Made by a program: the position numbers and the translations under genes. Under the pieces are notes generated by a model. The model did no database searches, was not told the origin of the DNA, and saw only the letters and a list, made by a program, of their open reading frames with translations. From Streptomyces kurssanovii (lineage in GTDB: Bacteria > Actinomycetota > Actinomycetes > Streptomycetales > Streptomycetaceae): 58,577 bases of DNA. Positions 46,051-55,193 of this stretch are shown here, one piece after another; the first letter of the stretch is position 1; the number at the start of each line of letters is the position of its first letter. The stretch spans positions 1-58,577 of the forward strand of contig NZ_BMTN01000030.1 in the NCBI RefSeq assembly GCF_014649695.1. Reading direction: 5' to 3'.

Positions 46051-46537
46051 GGGCGCGGCCCATCAGCACGTCGTCCACATAGCGGCCGTCGAGGTGGAAC
46101 TCGCCCGGCAGTATCCCCTCGACCACGAAGCCCTCCGCCTCGTACAGCGCCCGCGCCGGCGCGTTGTGGGCGAGCACCCGCAGGGTGATGCGCACGGCTC
46201 CCTGCCGCCGGGCCTCGTCGCACGCCGCACGCAGCAGCGCCCGCCCGACACCGCGGCCGCGGGCCCGCCCGTCCACGGCGAGGCCCTGGATCTGGCGGAC
46301 GTGCCGGTTGCAGGCGAGCGGGGTCGGCGGGGCCAGCCGGATGTAGCCGAGGATCGCCCCGTGACCGTCCTCGGCGACGAGGAACTGCTCCGGGCGGTGG
46401 TTGGCGTCGAAGAACGAGTCGTACGGCGGCTGCGGCCGGGGGGTCACGGCATGCAGCGGTGACCAGGTGGCGCGGTCCAGCTCCCCCAGCTCCGCGTCGT
46501 CGTCAGGTCGTGCGGGGCGTATGTGCGACTCGGGCAT
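46034..46537 (-). CDS. GNAT-family N-acetyltransferase
   Basis: A 167-aa acetyl-CoA-dependent acetyltransferase. The pyrophosphate-binding motif A is [25 protein letters not shown], and the motif B region is [17 protein letters not shown] at 46537 ([17 protein letters not shown]) fits the family start. It is divergent from the TIGR01777 gene with only 43 bp between starts. The substrate is unknown. Confidence 0.9.
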   Translation of the reverse strand: MPESHIRPARPDDDAELGELDRATWSPLHAVTPRPQPPYDSFFDANHRPEQFLVAEDGHGAILGYIRLAPPTPLACNRHVRQIQGLAVDGRARGRGVGRALLRAACDEARRQGAVRITLRVLAHNAPARALYEAEGFVVEGILPGEFHLDGRYVDDVLMGRALTGAA

Positions 46538-46580
46538 GGGGCCACTGTGCCATGTCAAACCACCGGGGCAGGATGGGCGC

Positions 46581-47480
46581 ATGCAGAGAACCCGAATTGC
46601 CGTCACCGGCGCCTCCGGGCTCATCGGCGGGGCACTGGTGAGGTCCTTGCGCGCGGACGGGCACGAGGTGGTGTGTCTGGTGCGGCGCCCGGCGAGCGCC
46701 GGGGACGAGGTCCACTGGGATCCCGCTCGGCAGTACGTGGACGTGGCCGGCCTGGTCGGCTGCGAGGCCGTGGTGCACCTCGCGGGGGCCGGGGTGGGCG
46801 ACCACCGCTGGACGGACGCCTACCGCAAGGAGATCCGCGACAGCCGTGTCCTCGGCACGGCGGCGATCGCGGAGGCCGTGGCCTCCCTGGACGTGCCGCC
46901 GCGGGTGCTGGTGAGCGGCAGCGCGGTCGGCTACTACGGCGACACGGGTGGCCGGCCCGTGGACGAGGACGCGCCGCCCGGGGAGGGGTTCCTGCCCGGC
47001 GTGTGCGTGGAGTGGGAGGAGGCCACGGCCCCGGCTCAAGAAGCGGGTGTGCGAACGGCCCTGGCCCGTACGGGGCTTGTGGTGGCGCGGCACGGGGGTG
47101 CCTGGGGCCGGATGTTCCCGCTCTTCAAGGCGGGACTGGGCGGACGGCTGGGCGGCGGCCGGCAGTACTGGAGCTTCATCGCGCTCCACGACGCCGTGGC
47201 GGCGCTGCGGCACATCATCGACACCGAGTCCCTGTCCGGCCCGGTGAACCTGACGGCCCCCGAGCCGGTCACCAACCGGGAGGCGACAGCGGCGATGGGC
47301 CGGGTGCTGCGCCGTCCCACGCCGTTCGCGGTGCCGGCCCCGGCCCTGCGGGTGGTACTGGGCGGGTTGGCGGAGGACGTGCTGAACAGCGGGCGGGTGC
47401 TGCCGGGTGTCCTGCTGGGGTCGGGGTTCCCGTTCGCCTTCCCGCGCATCGACGACGCGATCCGGGCGGCGCTGCGCTAG
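46581..47480 (+). CDS. TIGR01777-family NAD(P)-binding oxidoreductase (extended SDR)
   Basis: A 299-aa epimerase-like protein: IAVTGASGLIGGALVRSL for the cofactor, EAVVHLAGAGVGDHRWTDAYRKEI, SGSAVGYYGDTG for the active site (Tyr), and FKAGLGGRLGGGRQYWSFIALHDAV near the C-terminus. Homologues are widespread (SDR39U1) with no settled reaction. ATG at 46581 is six bases after CAGGAT, compatible with a leaderless mRNA. The position before lipB matches M. tuberculosis Rv2216. Confidence 0.92.
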   Translation: MQRTRIAVTGASGLIGGALVRSLRADGHEVVCLVRRPASAGDEVHWDPARQYVDVAGLVGCEAVVHLAGAGVGDHRWTDAYRKEIRDSRVLGTAAIAEAVASLDVPPRVLVSGSAVGYYGDTGGRPVDEDAPPGEGFLPGVCVEWEEATAPAQEAGVRTALARTGLVVARHGGAWGRMFPLFKAGLGGRLGGGRQYWSFIALHDAVAALRHIIDTESLSGPVNLTAPEPVTNREATAAMGRVLRRPTPFAVPAPALRVVLGGLAEDVLNSGRVLPGVLLGSGFPFAFPRIDDAIRAALR

Positions 47481-47498
47481 AGCGTCCCCGGCGGGCGG

Positions 47499-47525
47499 GG
47501 AGCGCGGTGTGCGCCCCCGCGCTCC
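47499..47525 (+). terminator. Weak terminator hairpin
   Basis: A 9-bp stem (47499-47507 with 47517-47525) just after the TIGR01777 gene. Confidence 0.5.
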
Positions 47526-47654
47526 GGTGCTCCGCGATGTGCGCTACCTCAGGCGGCCGCCTACCTCTTTAGTCTCGAACGGAACTCGGGTATTCCTCGG
47601 GGCTGTTGGGGGCATGAGCTCCCCACCAGCCGCGCCGACCTCGGGGAGGGGCAC

Positions 47655-49022
47655 GTGCTCAGCACCGCTCATGATGCGGATGTCGTCATCGTCGGGGCCG
47701 GGATCGCCGGACTGTCGGCGGCCCACCGGTTGACCAGTGCGGGTGTCACGGTCAGCGTCCTGGAGGCCGCCCCGGTGGTGGGCGGCAGGATGGCCACCAC
47801 GCAGCTCGACGGCTTCCGGCTCGACCGGACAGGCCAGTTGCTCAGTACCGCGTTCCCGGAGCTGCGCCGCACCGCGGTGCTCCAGGACGCCGACCTGCGG
47901 ATGTTCTCGCCCGGTGTGCTGGTCCACAGCGGGGGCCGGCTGCAGCGGACCGGCGAGGTGGGGACCACCGGGCGGTGGGGCTCCGCCCACGCGAGGCGGG
48001 GTGCGGGACGGGGATCGCCACACACCGCCCAGAGCGCGGGGGTCGCATTCTCCGTCGCGCGCGCCCTCGCGAGCGCCCCTCGGCCCCGCCAGCTCGACCA
48101 GGCGCGGCTCGGCGCGTCCCTGGCGCGGCTCGCCGCGACACCCGTCGGCCGTCTCCTCGCGCGCCCTGAACGGTCCGCCGCCGAGGCGCTGTACGGGCGC
48201 GGTCTGCCCGCACGCACGGTGGACGGCTTCCTGCGTCCGCTGCTGTCGGCGCTGCTGGGCGACCCGGAGCTGACCGGCACCTCCAGTCGTTGCGCGGACC
48301 TCGTGCTGCGCGGTTACGCGCGCGGCCGTCTGTGCGTGCCGGCGGGCGGCGCGGCGACGTTGCCGGAGCTGATGGCGGCGGGGCTGCCGGCCGGGGCCGT
48401 ACGGACCGGCGTGCGGGTGACCGATGTCGCGACGACGTCCGTGACCACGGAGGAGCTCGGCGAGATCCGCTGCCGCTCCGTGCTGCTGGCGACGGGAGCG
48501 CGAGCGGCGGCCGGACTGCTGCCGGGGCTTCGGGTGCCCTCGTTCCGTCCGATGACGGTGGTGCACCACACGGCGCCCGAGTCCCCGCTCGGGGAGCCGT
48601 CGCTGGTGCTGGCGGCGGACCGGAGCGGGCCGGTGTCGCACACGGCGGTGATGAGCGAGGTCGATCCGTCGCGCGCCTCCGACGGCCGGGTGCTGATCTC
48701 CTCGACGCTGCTCGGTACTCCGCCGGACGACCTGGACCGCCGGGTGCGGCGGCAGCTGGCGTATCTGTACGGCAGGGCGACGGACGACTGGGAAGTCCTC
48801 GCCGTCCACCACGACCCCGAGGCGGTGCCCGCGATGCCGGCGCCGCACGATCTGCGCCGCCCGGTGCGGGTGCTGTCCGGTCTCTACGTCTGCGGCGACC
48901 ACCGCGACACGGGCACGGTGCAGGGTGCCCTGTTCTCCGGGCGGCGGGCGGCGGACGCGGTGCTGAGCGACTTCGGGATCCGGCCGGGGTGTGCGGCCAC
49001 GGCGCTGACCGCGGCGGCCTGA
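47655..49022 (+). CDS. FAD-dependent amine oxidase/phytoene desaturase-like oxidoreductase
   Basis: A 455-aa flavoprotein. The dinucleotide-binding motif is VVIVGAGIAGLSAAHRL, then GGRMATTQLDGFRLDRTGQLLS. The C-terminal FAD motif is LYVCGDHRDTGTVQGALFSGRRAADAV. The fold is that of protoporphyrinogen oxidase and phytoene desaturases; the substrate is not known. A 30-odd residue Gly/Arg-rich stretch (about 105-135, GRWGSAHARRGAGRG) encoded by repeat-like DNA looks like an in-frame insertion. GTG at 47655 has GGGGAGGGG. Confidence 0.87.
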   Translation: MLSTAHDADVVIVGAGIAGLSAAHRLTSAGVTVSVLEAAPVVGGRMATTQLDGFRLDRTGQLLSTAFPELRRTAVLQDADLRMFSPGVLVHSGGRLQRTGEVGTTGRWGSAHARRGAGRGSPHTAQSAGVAFSVARALASAPRPRQLDQARLGASLARLAATPVGRLLARPERSAAEALYGRGLPARTVDGFLRPLLSALLGDPELTGTSSRCADLVLRGYARGRLCVPAGGAATLPELMAAGLPAGAVRTGVRVTDVATTSVTTEELGEIRCRSVLLATGARAAAGLLPGLRVPSFRPMTVVHHTAPESPLGEPSLVLAADRSGPVSHTAVMSEVDPSRASDGRVLISSTLLGTPPDDLDRRVRRQLAYLYGRATDDWEVLAVHHDPEAVPAMPAPHDLRRPVRVLSGLYVCGDHRDTGTVQGALFSGRRAADAVLSDFGIRPGCAATALTAAA

Positions 49023-49043
49023 GGCCCCACGGAGTCGCTGAAC

Positions 49044-49077
49044 GCCGGCGGGCGGGGCCGCCACCCCGCCCGCCGGC
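49044..49077. terminator. Bidirectional terminator hairpin
   Basis: A perfect 14-bp stem (49044-49057 with 49064-49077), between the FAD oxidoreductase gene and the convergent regulator gene. Confidence 0.8.
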
Positions 49078-49086
49078 CGGCCGAGG

Positions 49087-50535
49087 TCAGCCCAGGGCGG
49101 CCACCCGGTCTCGGTAGATCCGGACCGGTGCCGCGTCGCGGTACGGCTCCAGCCGGCGTTCGAACTCGCGGACGTACTCGGTGGCCCGCACCGACCGCAT
49201 CTCGGACGCCTGGAGCGCCGCCTCCGCGCCCAGCGCGCACGCCTGGTCCAGCTCGCCCAGACCGAGCCGGGCGGAGGCCAGGACGACCCGGCAGAAGAGC
49301 CGGCTGCGGGCGAACGCGGGGGCGCGCAGCTGGAGGGAGCGTTCCGCGTGCTGAACGGCGCTGCGGTACTGGCGCAGGTCGCGGTGGCAGTGGCTGAACT
49401 CGTCCGCCAGCTGTGCCTCGTCGAAGGTGCGCGCCCAGTGCGGCACGTCGTCCCCGGGCCGGGCGGCCTCCAGCGCGCGCTCCGCCCGTACGAGCGCGGC
49501 GGTGCACGCCCGCGCGTCGCCGAGCACCGCGTGCCCGCGGGCCTCCGCGCAGTGCAGCAGCGCCTGGACCGGTGGCGGGGCCGACGGCCCCACCCCCTGC
49601 TGGGCGACCCTGGTCAGCTGCACGGCCTCCCGGCCGTGTCCGAGGTAGACGGCCTGCCGGCTCATGGTGACGAGCACGTACGACCCGTACGCCCGGTCCC
49701 CCGCCGCCTGGGAGAGCCGCAGCGCCTGGACGAAGTACCGCTGGGCGAGTCCGTGGGCCGCGATGTCGTACGAGGTCCAGCCGGCCAGCCTGGTGAGGTC
49801 GGCGGCCGCGGCGAACAGGCGCCGCCCGGTCGTCTCGCCGTACGTGCCGCGCAGCATCGGCTCGGCCTCGTGCTCCAGGTAGCGCACCAGTGCCTGCCGG
49901 GCGTGGCCGCCGCCGTAGGCGTGGTCGAGGGCGCGGAAGAGTTCGCCGACGGCGCGCAGCGCCGCGATGTCACCGCCGGAGACCTTCTGCCCGGGCCCCC
50001 GGTCGCCGGCGGCGCGCTGCCGTGGAACGGCCACCCTCGGTCCCTGCTGGGGCACCCGGCCGGAGCCGGGGTGCGCCTCGCCCCGGCCCACGCGCTCGTC
50101 GGCGCCGCCGATCAGCCAGTCCCGGCTGGGCACGACCAGTCCGGCCGGTGTGAAGGCGATCTTGCGGAGCTCCGCGTGGCTGCCGGAGTCCTTGCGCCAC
50201 AGGCCGCTGACGATGTCCACGGCCTCCTCCGAAGTGGCGGCGAACTCCAGCCCCGCGTAGACGGGGGCACAGGCGTCGAGCCCCAGGTCCTGGGCGGACA
50301 GCCGGCGGCCGAGTCTGCGGGTGAACACCTCCGCGATCAGCGCGGGCGTCGTTCCGCGCGGTTGCTGCCCCCGCAGCCAGCGGGTCACGGAGGTCTTGTC
50401 GTAGCGAAGGTCGAGGCCGTGCTCGAGGCCCAGCTGGTCCACCCGGCGGGCGAGGCCGGCGTGGGAGAATCCGGCCTCCGCGATGAGCGCGGCGAGCTGC
50501 CGGTTGGGGGTGCGCGGGGTGGTCCGTTCCGTCAT
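49087..50535 (-). CDS. NsdA-like HTH/TPR regulator
   Basis: A 482-aa protein with a short helix-turn-helix (residues about 10-75: [25 protein letters not shown]...[19 protein letters not shown]) and a long helical-repeat region of TPR type (about 170-470). This is the architecture of NsdA/NsdB, Streptomyces regulators of antibiotic synthesis and differentiation. ATG at 50535; AGGAGA lies about 11 bases upstream. A 293-bp spacer separates it from lipB. Confidence 0.83.
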   Translation of the reverse strand: MTERTTPRTPNRQLAALIAEAGFSHAGLARRVDQLGLEHGLDLRYDKTSVTRWLRGQQPRGTTPALIAEVFTRRLGRRLSAQDLGLDACAPVYAGLEFAATSEEAVDIVSGLWRKDSGSHAELRKIAFTPAGLVVPSRDWLIGGADERVGRGEAHPGSGRVPQQGPRVAVPRQRAAGDRGPGQKVSGGDIAALRAVGELFRALDHAYGGGHARQALVRYLEHEAEPMLRGTYGETTGRRLFAAAADLTRLAGWTSYDIAAHGLAQRYFVQALRLSQAAGDRAYGSYVLVTMSRQAVYLGHGREAVQLTRVAQQGVGPSAPPPVQALLHCAEARGHAVLGDARACTAALVRAERALEAARPGDDVPHWARTFDEAQLADEFSHCHRDLRQYRSAVQHAERSLQLRAPAFARSRLFCRVVLASARLGLGELDQACALGAEAALQASEMRSVRATEYVREFERRLEPYRDAAPVRIYRDRVAALG

Positions 50536-50775
50536 CGGTTGTGGCGTCTCCTGCCTTCCGGGCCGGGAGCAGCCCATGGGGGTACCTCCTGGGGGTCCCC
50601 CCAGGCGTAGCTCGGGGGGAGAAGCCCTGGGGAAGGAACGGCGCGAATTTAGCGGCCATCCACAGCTGTTCCGCCACCTTCGCCCCAGATTCATCCGATC
50701 GTGTGAGGATTGGCGGCTCACCGGACCCGGGAGCTGACGGTCCGCCCTGCCCGGCCGCCCGGTTCCCGCCCGCCG

Positions 50776-50788
50776 TACAGTGGCTGGG
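50776..50788 (+). promoter_or_regulatory. Candidate -10 box of lipB
   Basis: TACAGT at 50776-50781 gives a short leader of about 40 nt before the GTG. No clear -35. Confidence 0.35.
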
Positions 50789-50828
50789 TCCGGTCATCAC
50801 CGGGCGGAGGTTCGAGGGAGGCACAGCC

Positions 50829-51662
50829 GTGAGTGACCTGCGGTTCGTCCGACTGGGATTCGGCGACGAAGCCGTCGAGTACCAGGAGGCCTGGCAGAAG
50901 CAGCGCGACGTCCACGCCGCCCGCTTCGCCGACGAGATCCCCGACACATGCCTGCTGCTGGAGCATCCGCCCGTCTACACGGCGGGTCGGCGCACCGAGG
51001 ACAGTGAGCGGCCCCTGGACGGGACCCCCGTCGTCGACGTGGACCGCGGCGGGAAGATCACCTGGCACGGCCCCGGCCAGTTGGTGGGCTACCCGATCCT
51101 CAAGCTGCCGCGCCCCGTGGACGTCATCGCGCACGTACGCCGTCTCGAGGACGCGCTGATCCGCACCTGCGCCGAGTTCGGCGTCGAGACCAGCCGGGTC
51201 GAGGGCCGCAGCGGTGTCTGGGTGCTGGGCGACCCTGTGGAGCAGCGCTCGGCCGTCGGCGGCCTCTCGCTGGACTTCGACCCGCGGCTGACGGACGAGG
51301 AGTTCGACCCGCGGCTCAACGGCCCCGAGTACGCGCCCTCCAACGCCGGCCAGCGCCGCGAGGACCGCAAGCTCGCGGCGATCGGCATCCGTATCGCCAA
51401 GGGCGTGTCGATGCACGGCTTCGCCCTGAACGTGAACCCGGACAACACCTGGTTCGACAAGATCGTGCCGTGCGGCATCCGGGACGCGGGAGTGGCCTCG
51501 CTCGCGAACGAGCTGGGCCGCGACATCACCATCGCCGAGGTGCTGCCCGTGCTGGAGCGGCACCTGCGGGAGGTGCTGGAGAACGCGGAGCCGCGGCCCC
51601 GGGAGATCGTGCGTGACGCGGTGCCCTCGACGGTGCCCGAGGCGGAGAAGACGCCCGTCTGA
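50829..51662 (+). CDS. lipB: Octanoyltransferase (lipoate-protein ligase B)
   Basis: A 277-aa enzyme that moves octanoyl from acyl carrier protein to apo-lipoyl domains, the first step of lipoate synthesis. The active-site residues are K181 ([10 protein letters not shown]) and C215 ([10 protein letters not shown]); [17 protein letters not shown] is the substrate loop. A 25-residue insert (residues about 150-175) contains FDPRL twice and is longer than in E. coli LipB. GTG at 50829 has GGGAGG. lipA follows 158 bp later. Confidence 0.96.
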   Translation: MSDLRFVRLGFGDEAVEYQEAWQKQRDVHAARFADEIPDTCLLLEHPPVYTAGRRTEDSERPLDGTPVVDVDRGGKITWHGPGQLVGYPILKLPRPVDVIAHVRRLEDALIRTCAEFGVETSRVEGRSGVWVLGDPVEQRSAVGGLSLDFDPRLTDEEFDPRLNGPEYAPSNAGQRREDRKLAAIGIRIAKGVSMHGFALNVNPDNTWFDKIVPCGIRDAGVASLANELGRDITIAEVLPVLERHLREVLENAEPRPREIVRDAVPSTVPEAEKTPV

Positions 51663-51820
51663 GCCGGAGAACCGTCCCCGCCCCGCGAGGCCGGGGACCC
51701 CGGCCCGGAAGGCGGGCGGGAATGCGGTCCTGTGGCCACAGGTTGGCCGAACGTAAGGCCGCACTTTTAACGGGCGTACTCTGGTGTTCGCCGAAGAATC
51801 GAAGCTGTAGGGAGCCGGTC

Positions 51821-52798
51821 GTGTCCGCAGTCGCACCCGACGGACGCAAGATGCTGCGCCTGGAGGTCCGCAACAGCCAGACCCCCATCGAGCGCAAGCC
51901 CGAGTGGATCAAGACCCGGGCGAAGATGGGCCCCGAGTACAACCAGCTGCAGAAACTGGTCAAGAGCGAGGGGCTGCACACGGTCTGCCAGGAGGCGGGC
52001 TGTCCCAACATCTTCGAGTGCTGGGAGGACCGCGAGGCCACCTTCCTCATCGGTGGTGACCAGTGCACCCGGCGCTGCGACTTCTGCCAGATCGACACCG
52101 GCAAGCCGCAGGCCCTCGACCGTGACGAGCCGCGCCGCGTCGGCGAGTCCGTCGTCACGATGGACCTGAACTACGCCACCATCACCGGCGTCGCCCGCGA
52201 CGACCTCGACGACGGCGGCGCCTGGCTGTACGCGGAGACCGTGCGCCAGATCCACGCGATGACCGCGGACCGCGAAGGCGGCCACACCAAGGTCGAGCTG
52301 CTGATCCCCGACTTCAACGCGGTGCCCGAGCAGCTGGCCGAGGTCTTCTCCTCGCGTCCCGAGGTACTCGCTCACAACGTCGAGACCGTGCCGCGCATCT
52401 TCAAGCGGATCCGCCCCGGCTTCCGTTACGAGCGTTCGCTCGAAGTCATCACGCGTGCCCGTGAAGCGGGCCTGGTGACCAAGTCGAACCTGATCCTCGG
52501 CATGGGCGAGACCCGCGAAGAGGTCAGCGAGGCGCTCCAGCACCTGCACGACGCGGGGTGCGAGCTGATCACGATCACCCAGTACCTGCGCCCGTCGGTG
52601 CGCCACCACCCGGTGGAGCGCTGGGTGAAGCCGCACGAGTTCGTGGAGCTCAAGGAGGAGGCCGACGAGATCGGCTTCTCCGGTGTGATGTCGGGTCCGC
52701 TGGTCCGCTCCTCGTACCGGGCCGGCCGTCTGTTCCAGCAGGCGATGGAGGCCCGTGGCACCGCGGCTGCCGACATCGACGCCGCCCAGGCTGTGTGA
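51821..52798 (+). CDS. lipA: Lipoyl synthase
   Basis: A 325-aa radical-SAM enzyme that inserts two sulfurs into the octanoyl chain on E2 and GcvH. The auxiliary cluster ligands are C56, C61 and C67 ([12 protein letters not shown]). The radical-SAM cluster is C82/C86/C89 (CTRRCDFC). The C-terminal conserved Ser is in [13 protein letters not shown] at 51821 has GGGAG. TGTGGCCACA (51731-51740) and TACTCT (51777-51782) are possible promoter elements. Its clusters are probably supplied with help from ErpA. Confidence 0.97.
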   Translation: MSAVAPDGRKMLRLEVRNSQTPIERKPEWIKTRAKMGPEYNQLQKLVKSEGLHTVCQEAGCPNIFECWEDREATFLIGGDQCTRRCDFCQIDTGKPQALDRDEPRRVGESVVTMDLNYATITGVARDDLDDGGAWLYAETVRQIHAMTADREGGHTKVELLIPDFNAVPEQLAEVFSSRPEVLAHNVETVPRIFKRIRPGFRYERSLEVITRAREAGLVTKSNLILGMGETREEVSEALQHLHDAGCELITITQYLRPSVRHHPVERWVKPHEFVELKEEADEIGFSGVMSGPLVRSSYRAGRLFQQAMEARGTAAADIDAAQAV

Positions 52799-52813
52799 AT
52801 TCAGGCACAAGTA

Positions 52814-52829
52814 ATTACCGGCCGGTAAT
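52814..52829. repeat. ATTACCGGCCGGTAAT palindrome after lipA
   Basis: A perfect 16-bp palindrome 15 bp after the lipA stop. It shares the ACCGGCCGGT core with sites at 32119 and 52937. Confidence 0.5.
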
Positions 52830-52935
52830 GGCCGATTGGACGCGGTCCGCACCCTCCCCGCAGGTCGGGGGCGGGTACGGGCCGCGTTCTCGTTCCCGGA
52901 TCGCCACGACCCGCGAATCCACCCTTCATCAGCGT

Positions 52936-52964
52936 TTGACCGGCCGGTCATGCCCTGGTAACAC
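52936..52964 (+). promoter_or_regulatory. Promoter with operator-like palindrome
   Basis: TTGACC (52936-52941), a 17-bp spacer and TAACAC (52959-52964). The perfect palindrome TGACCGGCCGGTCA (52937-52950) overlaps the -35 and spacer, as for a TetR-type repressor. Confidence 0.5.
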
Positions 52965-53033
52965 CAGTCAGTGACGCTCGACTCACGCACAGCTCCCACT
53001 CACCGCCGTTCACCCCGAGGGGGAATCGCCACC

Positions 53034-53243
53034 ATGCAGGCCGTGCCGGCACGCCACGTCAGTGCCAACCCGATCCCGTCCGTCACCGGCGCACTGCGCG
53101 CCATGGAGTCCCTCATCCTCGGCGCCGGCCAGCGCACCGCCCGCCGCAACGCCTGGACCGCGGTCCTCGAGGACCGCCGCCGCGCCAAGGACCGGGTGGA
53201 GGCTCAGCACGTACTGGAGGCCGTGGCGACCCGCACGTCATAG
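53034..53243 (+). CDS. Small conserved Streptomyces protein
   Basis: A 69-aa basic, helical-looking protein (MQAVPARHVSANPIPSVTGALRAMESLILGAGQRTARRNAWTAV...). No domain is recognised, and there is no signal peptide or helix long enough to span the membrane. ATG at 53034 follows GAGGGGGAA. It lies 18 bp before the DUF4191 gene and is probably cotranscribed. The start DNA carries a promoter with an operator-like palindrome, so it may be tightly controlled. Confidence 0.75.
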   Translation: MQAVPARHVSANPIPSVTGALRAMESLILGAGQRTARRNAWTAVLEDRRRAKDRVEAQHVLEAVATRTS

Positions 53244-53261
53244 GCCACGTAAACTTCGGGT

Positions 53262-53969
53262 ATGGCGAGGAAGGCAAATTCAGACAGCGCTGACGCTGCT
53301 GCGAACCCGGGGCGACTGAAGCAGATCGCCCTGACGTACAAGATGACCCGGAAGGCCGACCCGAAGGTCGGTCTTGTCGTCGCGGGTGTGGGAATCGTCA
53401 CCTTCGGTGTCTTCCTCGGGATCGGCTTCCTGATCGGTCACCCTGTCTATCTGGGGATCCTCGGCTTCGTGCTGGCTTTCCTGGCGATGGCGATCATCTT
53501 CGGGCGGCGCGCCGAGCGGGCGGCCTTCGGACAGATGGAAGGCCAGCCGGGAGCGGCGGCCGCGGTCCTGCAGAACGTGGGACGCGGCTGGACCACCACC
53601 CCGGCCGTGGCGATGAACCGCAACCAGGACGTGGTGCACCGGGCCGTCGGCAAGGCCGGCATCGTGCTGGTGGCCGAGGGCAATCCGAACCGGCTGAAGG
53701 CACTGCTCGCGGCCGAGAAGAAGAAGATGAACCGCATCGTCGTGGACGTCCCCGTGCACGACATCCTCGTCGGCAACGGCGAGGGCCAGGTGCCGCTGAA
53801 GAAGGTGCGCACCACGATGCTCAAGCTTCCGCGGGTGCTCACCGGCCCGCAGGTGACCGCGGCCAACGACCGGCTGCGGGCGATGGGCGACCTGATGAGC
53901 AACATGCCGCTGCCGAAGGGTCCGATGCCCAAGGGCATGCGGATGCCGCGCGGCGGGAAGATGCGCTGA
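53262..53969 (+). CDS. DUF4191 membrane protein
   Basis: A 235-aa protein. A basic N-terminus is followed by two helices (residues about 37-59 VGLVVAGVGIVTFGVFLGIGFLI and 63-83 YLGILGFVLAFLAMAIIFG), then a soluble domain with QVTAANDRLRAM-like sequence and a Pro/Lys/Met/Gly tail (PLPKGPMPKGMRMPRGG). It matches DUF4191, as M. tuberculosis Rv2219, which also follows lipA. Function unknown. GCGAGG before the ATG at 53262 is a weak ribosome site. Confidence 0.92.
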   Translation: MARKANSDSADAAANPGRLKQIALTYKMTRKADPKVGLVVAGVGIVTFGVFLGIGFLIGHPVYLGILGFVLAFLAMAIIFGRRAERAAFGQMEGQPGAAAAVLQNVGRGWTTTPAVAMNRNQDVVHRAVGKAGIVLVAEGNPNRLKALLAAEKKKMNRIVVDVPVHDILVGNGEGQVPLKKVRTTMLKLPRVLTGPQVTAANDRLRAMGDLMSNMPLPKGPMPKGMRMPRGGKMR

Positions 53970-53992
53970 CGCGCTGACGCGCGCTGTACCGA

Positions 53993-54041
53993 CAGACGTG
54001 AGGCGGGGCCCGGACGACGTCCGGGCCCCGCCTCACGTCTG
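53993..54041. terminator. Bidirectional terminator hairpin
   Basis: A perfect 23-bp stem (53993-54015 with 54019-54041) with a GAC loop, 24 bp after the DUF4191 stop. Confidence 0.9.
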
Positions 54042-54518
54042 TGCCGTGCCCGTCCCTGTCGAGGCCGGCCCTGGCTGCCTCGTGCCGGTGCCCCGGGTGC
54101 CTGCTGGATAGCCCGGCGGGGCTGGTGCCCCCGCGTGTCCGGCGGGTACCCCGCGGGGGGCTGGTACCCCGGTAACCGGTCCAGCGGTTGCCCGCGGCCA
54201 GGGGCCGACGGGGTGACGGTGCACGATGCGCAGTGCCGGACGGGGCTGGTGCGCGAGTGCCGGCGGGGCCGGTGCCGCGGGGCCTGCCCGGCGGGTGCCT
54301 GGTGCCACCGTTGCGGGTGCCCGGTGCCGGCCGGGCCGGGCGGTGGCGGGGGTACCGCCGGGCCTGCCTCACGTCGGCCGTGGGCCGGTGCCTCACGTCC
54401 GGCGGTGGCCGTCCGCCTCACGTCCGGGTCGTGCCCGGTGCGTCGTGTCAGCGGGTGGGCCGCGCCGCACGTCCGCGCCGTGGCCCGAGTGAACCGTACG
54501 CAGCAGCCCGCGGACGGT
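54042..54518. repeat. Degenerate GC-rich repeat spacer, ~25-bp tandem units at 54366-54488
   Basis: No supported gene. Units begin GCCTCACGTC at 54366, 54390 and 54415, then degenerate copies begin at 54440 and 54464, each about 24-25 bp and containing GTGGCC or GTGCCC. The same 10-mer forms part of the terminator arm (54030-54039). The proximal part (54042-54365) is a looser mix of GTGCC/GGTGC motifs. It may be a mini-satellite grown from the terminator. Confidence 0.6.
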
Positions 54519-54986
54519 TCAGAGCCGCACCTGCACCGCGCGGGCGAGCCGGTCGTGGAGGCCCCGGCCGTCGCGGTCCCAGACGAGCGCGGGGATCGCG
54601 AGGCAGAGCAGCAGCGTCCGGACCACGGCCCATCCGAAGACGAGGCGTCCGCCGTTCTCGGAGGCGACGCGCAGCCCGAGGAGACGCTTACCCGGCGTGA
54701 AGCCGACGGTGCCCACCGTCAGGACGCCGAGGACGAGGAAGATGCCGAGGGCCCAGTTTCCGGCGGCCTGCTGGTCACCGCCCGCGAACAGTCCGTATGC
54801 GATCAGGAAACAGAGTCCCCAGTCGATGAAGAGCGCCCCGAAGCGGCGCCCGAGGGGGGCGACGGAGCCCGGGCCGTGCTCCGGCAGGCCCAGCCGCTGA
54901 CCCCGGTACCCGAAGTCGACACCCATGTCCTCCGCGGCCGCGCGGGGCCCGGAAAGCCACGATCCGATTGCTTGCCTGTTGTCCAC
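54519..54986 (-). CDS. RDD-family membrane protein
   Basis: A 155-aa protein with an RDD domain: [21 protein letters not shown] (helix 1), [30 protein letters not shown] (helix 2 and the GxTxGK motif), [27 protein letters not shown] (helix 3 and the terminal DR-x-GR-x-hHD). RDD proteins are sometimes ion transporters, but the role here is unknown. GTG at 54986 ([13 protein letters not shown]). It lies between DUF4191 and glnA, as does Rv2219A in M. tuberculosis, though here it is on the minus strand. Confidence 0.9.
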   Translation of the reverse strand: MDNRQAIGSWLSGPRAAAEDMGVDFGYRGQRLGLPEHGPGSVAPLGRRFGALFIDWGLCFLIAYGLFAGGDQQAAGNWALGIFLVLGVLTVGTVGFTPGKRLLGLRVASENGGRLVFGWAVVRTLLLCLAIPALVWDRDGRGLHDRLARAVQVRL

Positions 54987-55043
54987 CCGTCCACGGTACT
55001 GGGCCCCGTTTCACCCTCATGCGCCCGGGGCCGTTCCCGCACT

Positions 55044-55074
55044 GTGACCCTCGTCCGGTTAACTTCGTCGAAAC
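55044..55074 (+). promoter_or_regulatory. Candidate GlnR binding site upstream of glnA
   Basis: TTAAC-N6-GAAAC at 55059-55074 matches the GlnR half-pair (gTnAc-N6-GaAAc). A further GTGAC is at 55044-55048, but the spacing of 10 to TTAAC differs from the usual 6. GlnR control of glnA is well known in Streptomyces. Confidence 0.6.
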
Positions 55075-55193
55075 AAATGGGTCATGCTGGAGAAATCCCG
55101 TCCGCCTACGGTCGATACCAGCGTGTGCCACCGCACTGGCCGCACGGACGAGCTGCAACCCCGCCCCTCCCGGGTGGGAGTAGGAGGAGTTGG

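Noticed and set aside
54042-54365. Minus-strand Pro/Gly-rich frame resembling an RDD N-terminal tail
   Set aside because: It lies after the RDD stop, not before its start, and looks like repeat DNA rather than a protein.
54366-54488. CRISPR array
   Set aside because: Units are adjacent, 24-25 bp and degenerate, with no unique spacers and no cas genes.
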